Of a stretch of 18,360 nt of DNA, positions 14,777-18,360 are shown piece by piece. Both the position numbers and the translations under genes were made by a program. The DNA is from an uncultured Sutterella sp. Its GTDB lineage: Bacteria; Pseudomonadota; Gammaproteobacteria; Burkholderiales; Burkholderiaceae_F. Positions within the stretch are counted from its first letter, which is position 1, and the number at the start of each line of letters is the position of its first letter. The DNA lies in NCBI GenBank assembly GCA_900754475.1, contig CAAECY010000146.1:1-18360 (forward strand), written 5' to 3'. Under the pieces are notes generated by a model. That model saw nothing but the letters and a program-made list of their open reading frames with translations, was not told where the DNA came from and ran no database searches.

Positions 14777-15182
14777 AGCTAATCACGGCCCCGTTCCCAA
14801 GCGCGCGACGCGCGGCCGCGGCGGGCGAGGAGGCCGACTCCTTGTACGGTTAGTTTGAATTCGACCGCCAAGCTCGCATGGGTGGAGCGGTTTGCGGCCA
14901 CGCAGAGCCGCACGCGCAAAAACGTGCGGTTTGAATACGCTCGATAAAGGGGACGCCCCCGAGGGGCATCCGCCCGAAAAGAAGAATCCCGGCCGAGCAT
15001 GCCGGACGACCGTTCGTACGTTTGTACGGGCCGCTTTGCAAAGAACGCCGCGCGATCGTAATACGCGCGAAACGTGCTTGGCAAAGCCGTCCGCCGCACG
15101 GATTAGCGCAAAGAGGGTAAAAGCGCCCTCCCGATAAGCGAAGTGGGACCGAAACGGTCCCACTTTCACTTCGAATCCGACG
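14777..15182 (-). other. acpP-fabF gap: non-coding, hairpin-rich, possible fabF promoter
   Basis: The stretch stays open in several minus frames, but the translations are Arg-rich and mutually overlapping, so I do not call a gene. Visible structures on the transcribed strand are GTAC-AAAC-GTAC (about 15017-15028), GGATGCCCC-TCG-GGGGCGTCC (14971-14951) followed by CCTTTATC, CCGCACG/CGTGCGG with a T-rich loop (14929-14908), and very GC-rich self-complementary DNA at about 14800-14822 next to the fabF start. A weak promoter, TTGCCA (15084-15079) and TATTAC (15063-15058) with a 15-base spacer, could serve fabF. Confidence 0.35.
15141..15165 (-). terminator. Hairpin downstream of acpP
   Basis: AAGTGGGACCG (15141-15151) and CGGTCCCACTT (15155-15165) form a perfect 11-base stem with a three-base loop, about 70 bases past the acpP stop. 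The bases after it (CGCTTATC) are only mildly T-rich, so it may protect the acpP transcript end as much as terminate it. Confidence 0.5.
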
Positions 15183-15184
15183 TC

Positions 15185-15210
15185 GGAAAAGAGGGCCGAA
15201 GCCCCGCCTC
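15185..15210 (-). terminator. Probable acpP intrinsic terminator
   Basis: On the minus strand GGGC-TTCG-GCCC (15204-15193), a UUCG-capped stem with GGCGAG-side extension, is followed by TCTTTTCC (15192-15185). It starts about 30 bases after the acpP stop. The stem is short, so leaky termination with read-through toward fabF is likely. Confidence 0.5.
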
Positions 15211-15234
15211 TTCCGAGCGTCCGTCCGAACCCGC

Positions 15235-15474
15235 TTACTTGGCGGCAGCGGCCTTCACGAAGTCGATGGCCTGCTGAACCGTACGGAGGTTTTCCTGTTC
15301 GGTGTCGGGGATTTCGATGCCGAAGGCATCTTCGAGGGCGAGCGACATTTCAACGGTCGTGAGGCTGTCGGCGCCGAGGTCTTCGATGAAGGAAGATTCG
15401 TTCTTGATGTCTTCTTCCTTGATGCCGAGCTGTTCGGCAACGATCTTCTTCACCTTCTGTTCGATTTCGTCCAT
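15235..15474 (-). CDS. acpP: Acyl carrier protein
   Basis: This small acidic 79-residue cytosolic protein carries growing acyl chains on a phosphopantetheine arm. The attachment serine is S37 in LGADSLTTVEM, preceded by the helix start MDEIEQKVKKIVAEQLGI and followed by LEDAFGIEIPD. Compared with the E. coli DSLDTVEL motif, Thr replaces the Asp after SL. The ATG at 15474 has GGAG eight bases upstream. It has a recognisable promoter and two hairpins behind it, in line with the high, separate expression usual for acpP. AcpS, the enzyme that loads its cofactor, is not at its usual place near nagZ in this window. Confidence 0.98.
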   Translation of the reverse strand: MDEIEQKVKKIVAEQLGIKEEDIKNESSFIEDLGADSLTTVEMSLALEDAFGIEIPDTEQENLRTVQQAIDFVKAAAAK

Positions 15475-15591
15475 TTTGATAACTCCGCTTAAAGGGAAAG
15501 GTCCCCCGACGATTCGGGGATTGCGGAACCCTCTGCGGGTCCGTAGCGGGAGTCGGGCACAAGGCCTTTCTCCCCGTTGATGAATTCGTGA

Positions 15592-15621
15592 ATTTTATCA
15601 GAGTGATTGCGCCCCGTCCAA
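15592..15621 (-). promoter_or_regulatory. acpP promoter
   Basis: On the minus strand TTGGAC (15621-15616) and TAAAAT (15597-15592) are 18 bases apart. The -10 is preceded by TGA, giving a near-extended -10. Transcription would begin near 15585, leaving a leader of about 110 bases with a CCCCGA-ATCG-TCGGGG hairpin (about 15519-15503). An own promoter for acpP is known in other Proteobacteria. Confidence 0.55.
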
Positions 15622-15654
15622 GGCGGCGGGTCCCTTTGCACTCTGCGAGGGGCT

Positions 15655-16422
15655 TCAGCCCATGTACATGCCGCCGTTGACGTGGAGGGTCGTCCCCGTC
15701 ACGTAGCCGCCCGCGTCGGACGCGAGGAAAAGGCACGCGTTGGCGATGTCGTCCGTCACCCCGAGACGACCGAGCGGGATCGTCTTCAGAAGCGCTTCCT
15801 TCTGCGCTTCGGGGAGCACCTTCGTCATGTCGGTGTCGATGAAGCCCGGAGCGACGCAGTTGACCGTAATGTTGCGCGCCCCCATTTCGCGCGCCAGGGC
15901 CTTCGACATCCCGACCAGGCCCGCCTTCGCGGCGGCGTAGTTCGCCTGACCGGGGTTGCCCGCGGCGCCCACGACGGACGAGATGGAGATGATGCGGCCG
16001 AAGCGCTGCTTCATCATCGGTCGGAGACACGCGCGAGCGAGGCGGAAGGCGGCCGTGAGGTCGGTGTCGATCACTTCGTCCCACTGTTCGTCCTTCATGC
16101 GCATCGCAAGCGTGTCGCGCGTGACGCCCGCATTGTTGACGAGAACGTCGATGCGACCGTATTCGGCGACGATGTCGTCGATCGCCTTCGCGCTCGCGGC
16201 GGCGTCGCACACGTTAAGCACAATTCCCTTGCCGCGACCGCCCGCGGCGGCGACCGCCGCGCCGATCGCTTCGGCGCCCGCTTCCGAGGTGGCCGTACCG
16301 ACGACCACGGCCCCCGTCTTGGCAAACCCTTCGAGAATCGTCGCGCCGATGCCGCGCGAGGCGCCCGTAACGAGGACGACGCGGTCTTGAAGCGCGTCGG
16401 AGGCAAAAATCATCTTTTCCAT
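15655..16422 (-). CDS. fabG: 3-oxoacyl-ACP reductase
   Basis: FabG uses NADPH to reduce 3-oxoacyl-ACP in each elongation cycle, as a cytosolic tetramer. It is a classical short-chain dehydrogenase of 255 residues. The cofactor loop is TGASRGIG at 19-26, NNAGVTRD lies at 96-103, and the catalytic triad is S149, Y162 and K166 in ISSVVG and NYAAAKAG. The segment PGFIDTDMT and the C-terminal VNGGMYMG are typical. I chose the ATG at 16422, nine bases after AAGGA; a TTG three codons upstream would overlap the Shine-Dalgarno, and an ATG three codons downstream is possible. It follows fabD by 26 bases and precedes acpP, which has its own promoter. Confidence 0.97.
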   Translation of the reverse strand: MEKMIFASDALQDRVVLVTGASRGIGATILEGFAKTGAVVVGTATSEAGAEAIGAAVAAAGGRGKGIVLNVCDAAASAKAIDDIVAEYGRIDVLVNNAGVTRDTLAMRMKDEQWDEVIDTDLTAAFRLARACLRPMMKQRFGRIISISSVVGAAGNPGQANYAAAKAGLVGMSKALAREMGARNITVNCVAPGFIDTDMTKVLPEAQKEALLKTIPLGRLGVTDDIANACLFLASDAGGYVTGTTLHVNGGMYMG

Positions 16423-16448
16423 GGCTGTCAATCCTTTTGCGCTCGGTT

Positions 16449-17378
16449 TCAGGCGAGCTTTTGGAGAAGGGCGTCAAGCGACGCCTGGTCGTTGAGCGAA
16501 TGCACGTTCATTTCGGGCGCGATGCGACGCACAAGGCCGACGAGGACCTTCCCGGGGCCGCATTCGACGACGTCCGTGACGCCGTCCGCCTTCATGCGTT
16601 CGATCGTCTTCACCCACTGCACGGCGGAAGCGGCCTGGGCGGCGAGCTTCGCGCGAATCGCATCGGGCGTCGTGTGAAGTTCGGCGTCGACGTTCGCGAT
16701 CACGGGAAGGGTCGGCGCGGACACCTGCGTCTCGGCAAGACGCTCCGCAAGACGCTCGGCGGCGGGCTTCAAAAGCGACGAATGGAAGGGGGCCGACACG
16801 GGAAGTTCGATCGCACGACGGGCGCCGCGCGCCTTCACGCATTCGATCGCACGGGCCAAAGCGGCCTTTTCACCGGCAACCACCACCTGACCGGGCGCGT
16901 TGAAGTTGACGGCTTCGACGGGGCCGACAGCGCGCGCTTCTTCGCAGGCGGCAAGCACCTCGTCGTCCGTGAGACCGATCACGGCGGCCATGCCGCCCGT
17001 ACCGACGGGAACGGCGCTTTGCATCGCTTCGGCGCGGAAGCGCACGAGTCGCACGGCGTCCTCCAGCGTGAAGACGCCCGCAGCCGTCAGGGCCGAGTAT
17101 TCGCCCAACGAGTGACCGGCCGTCACGTCGGGCTTGCGCCCGCCCGCGGCGAGCCACGCTTCGTAAAACGCCACCGAGGCGGCGAGCATCGCAGGCTGCG
17201 TGTTCACCGTCAGGCCGAGCGTTTCCGCGGGGCCTTCGGCGATCAGGTTCGAGATCGAAAACCCGAGAGCGGCGTCCGCTCGGGCAAGAACGCCTTCGAC
17301 GGTCGCGTTTCCGGCAAAGCCCGAAAGCATTCCGACCGACTGGCTCCCCTGTCCGGGGAAGACAAAAGCAATGCGCAT
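16449..17378 (-). CDS. fabD: Malonyl-CoA:ACP transacylase
   Basis: FabD transfers malonate from CoA to ACP and so supplies the elongation substrate. The 309-residue length is standard. The N-terminus MRIAFVFPGQGSQSVGM holds the oxyanion GQGSQ. The nucleophile elbow is GHSLGEYSA with S90, and the catalytic histidine is H199 in SAPFHSSLL. I chose the ATG at 17378; the frame is open to a TTG at 17429, but that extension is not family-like. No clear Shine-Dalgarno precedes the ATG. The 131-base gap after fabH holds an inverted repeat and a -10-like TACACT, so expression may not depend only on read-through from fabH. Confidence 0.97.
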   Translation of the reverse strand: MRIAFVFPGQGSQSVGMLSGFAGNATVEGVLARADAALGFSISNLIAEGPAETLGLTVNTQPAMLAASVAFYEAWLAAGGRKPDVTAGHSLGEYSALTAAGVFTLEDAVRLVRFRAEAMQSAVPVGTGGMAAVIGLTDDEVLAACEEARAVGPVEAVNFNAPGQVVVAGEKAALARAIECVKARGARRAIELPVSAPFHSSLLKPAAERLAERLAETQVSAPTLPVIANVDAELHTTPDAIRAKLAAQAASAVQWVKTIERMKADGVTDVVECGPGKVLVGLVRRIAPEMNVHSLNDQASLDALLQKLA

Positions 17379-17419
17379 GAGTTCGTTCGTCGTAGTTGGG
17401 GAAAAGGAACGTGGCGGAG

Positions 17420-17425
17420 AGTGTA
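17420..17425 (-). promoter_or_regulatory. Candidate extended -10 box for fabD
   Basis: The minus strand reads GTTGCTACACTC with TACACT at 17425-17420 and TG two bases before it, an extended -10 form. The region 17 bases upstream coincides with the right-hand arm of the inverted repeat (17441-17450) and does not match a -35 consensus. The predicted start is about 35 bases before the fabD ATG. Confidence 0.3.
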
Positions 17426-17440
17426 GCAACGCCGAGGGGC

Positions 17441-17498
17441 TCGAAGATCGTCCGTATTCCCGATGCGTGTTACCCGCAAGAAGGCTATCGATCTTCGA
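17441..17498. repeat. Perfect 10-base inverted repeat between fabH and fabD
   Basis: TCGAAGATCG (17441-17450) and CGATCTTCGA (17489-17498) are exact complements separated by 38 bases. The outer arm begins 11 bases after the fabH stop, and the inner arm overlaps the -35 position of the candidate fabD promoter. No T-run follows, so it is not a terminator. It could be a two-site operator or an mRNA stem. Confidence 0.6.
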
Positions 17499-17509
17499 AA
17501 AATTCGGGA

Positions 17510-18360
17510 TTACCAGCGTACGAGCGCCGACCCCCAGGCCATGCCCGCACCGACCGCCTGCAGGAGGACGAGTTCGCCCGGGCGAACCATGCCCGACTTC
17601 GCCGCACGGTCAAGTGCGAGCGGCACCGACGCGGCCGACGTGTTCCCGTGTTCGGCCACGGTCTTCACCATACGCTCTTCGGGAATGCCGAGCTTTTTCG
17701 CGACCATCGACATGATGCGAAGGTTCGCCTGGTGCGGAACAAAGAGCGCCACGTCTTCGGTTTTGACGCAGGCGAGATTCGCCACTTCGCGGGCGCTTTC
17801 GGTGAGCCCTTCGACCGCAAGCTTGAAGACCTGGCGGCCGTCCATGCGAATGAAGGGGTCGCCCGCCGTGCGACCGTGTTCGATGCGCGCGTTGAGACCG
17901 AGCACGGTTTCGTCGTAGCGGCCGTCGGCGTACATGCGGGCGGCCAAAACGCCCGGGTCGCTCGAAGCCTGCAAAACGACCGCACCCGCCCCGTCGCCGA
18001 AAAGAACGCAGGTCGAGCGATCCTTCATGTCGATCACGCGCGAGAGCGTCTCGGCGCCGATCACGATCGCCGCGCGGTAGGGACCCGCGCGCAGCATCGC
18101 GTCGGCGGCGTTCAGAGCGTAGATGAAGCCCGCGCACACCGCCTGCACGTCGAAGGCGGCGCAGCCCGCGGCGCCGAGCGCCGCCTGAACGTGTGCGGCC
18201 ACGGACGGAAAGATCATGTCGGGCGTGGTCGTCGCGACGATGATGAGGTCAATATCGGAAGCGGCAAGCCCCGACGTCGAAAGCGCGTCGCGCGCGGCCG
18301 CGACCGCAAGACTCGTGGTGGATTCCCCTGCGGCGGGGTCCGCGAAGTAGCGCGACCCGA
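17510..18360 (-). CDS. fabH: Beta-ketoacyl-ACP synthase III, 5' end outside the window
   Basis: FabH starts fatty-acid synthesis by condensing acetyl-CoA with malonyl-ACP. About 283 residues are visible and the frame runs off the right edge, beginning within GSRYFADPAAGESTTSLAV. The active cysteine is in DVQAVCAGF, the histidine in VPHQANLRIM and the asparagine in EHGNTSAASVPLAL, so the Cys-His-Asn triad is complete. The segment IIVATTTPDMIFPS shows the frame continues upstream of the internal ATG at 18217, which is not the start. In relatives rpmF and plsX come before fabH. It is the first fab gene seen here and is followed by fabD. Confidence 0.96.
   Translation of the reverse strand, partial: GSRYFADPAAGESTTSLAVAAARDALSTSGLAASDIDLIIVATTTPDMIFPSVAAHVQAALGAAGCAAFDVQAVCAGFIYALNAADAMLRAGPYRAAIVIGAETLSRVIDMKDRSTCVLFGDGAGAVVLQASSDPGVLAARMYADGRYDETVLGLNARIEHGRTAGDPFIRMDGRQVFKLAVEGLTESAREVANLACVKTEDVALFVPHQANLRIMSMVAKKLGIPEERMVKTVAEHGNTSAASVPLALDRAAKSGMVRPGELVLLQAVGAGMAWGSALVRW

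Noticed and set aside
14779..15169. Overlapping minus-strand frames of 63-128 residues between acpP and fabF
   Set aside because: All frames are Arg-rich, mutually overlapping and interrupted by stable hairpins. None has a recognisable domain or a good ribosome-binding site.
1..18360. Mobile elements, CRISPR, toxin-antitoxin or phage-defence genes
   Set aside because: No transposase, integrase, regularly spaced repeat array, tRNA-linked attachment site or paired small genes were found. Gene content is housekeeping throughout.

Overview
The window reads as a high-GC Betaproteobacterium of the order Burkholderiales, probably close to Sutterella/Parasutterella. This is inferred from gene content and order; no database search was possible. 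Every well-supported gene lies on the minus strand, so transcription runs from high to low coordinates. The only plus-strand coding candidate is a 13-residue tail at the left edge. Most of the window is ordinary chromosomal housekeeping DNA, with no phage, insertion sequence, CRISPR array, tRNA or rRNA.

In the direction of transcription, the right third (about 13.4-18.36 kb) is the fatty-acid synthesis cluster fabH (cut by the window edge), fabD, fabG, acpP, fabF. acpP has a recognisable promoter of its own and intrinsic-type hairpins behind it. A 458-base gap precedes fabF, and a strong terminator closes the cluster. The middle (about 7.5-13.1 kb) is the translation and RNA-maintenance cluster lepA, lepB, rnc, era, recO. 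A terminator divides it after lepB, and era and recO are coupled by overlap. Then come nagZ (peptidoglycan recycling) and pncB (NAD salvage), the latter with its own terminator.

The left part holds a CitMHS/NhaD-like ion antiporter gene behind a roughly 290-base leader rich in nested hairpins. After it lies a 442-base gap carrying two copies of a 36-base repeat. The last unit is a two-gene ABC importer in which permease and ATPase are fused into one polypeptide and the periplasmic binding protein is encoded last.

Compared with the order common in Betaproteobacteria (fabF-rpoE-rseA-rseB-mucD-lepA, and recO-pdxJ-acpS-nagZ), the sigma-E block and the pdxJ-acpS pair are missing, and leader-like non-coding DNA lies at the first of these junctions. 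I see no convincing new multi-gene system. The most promising unexplained signals are RNA-level: the antiporter leader, the rnc leader with a hairpin between Shine-Dalgarno and start, and the long leaders of lepA and fabF.
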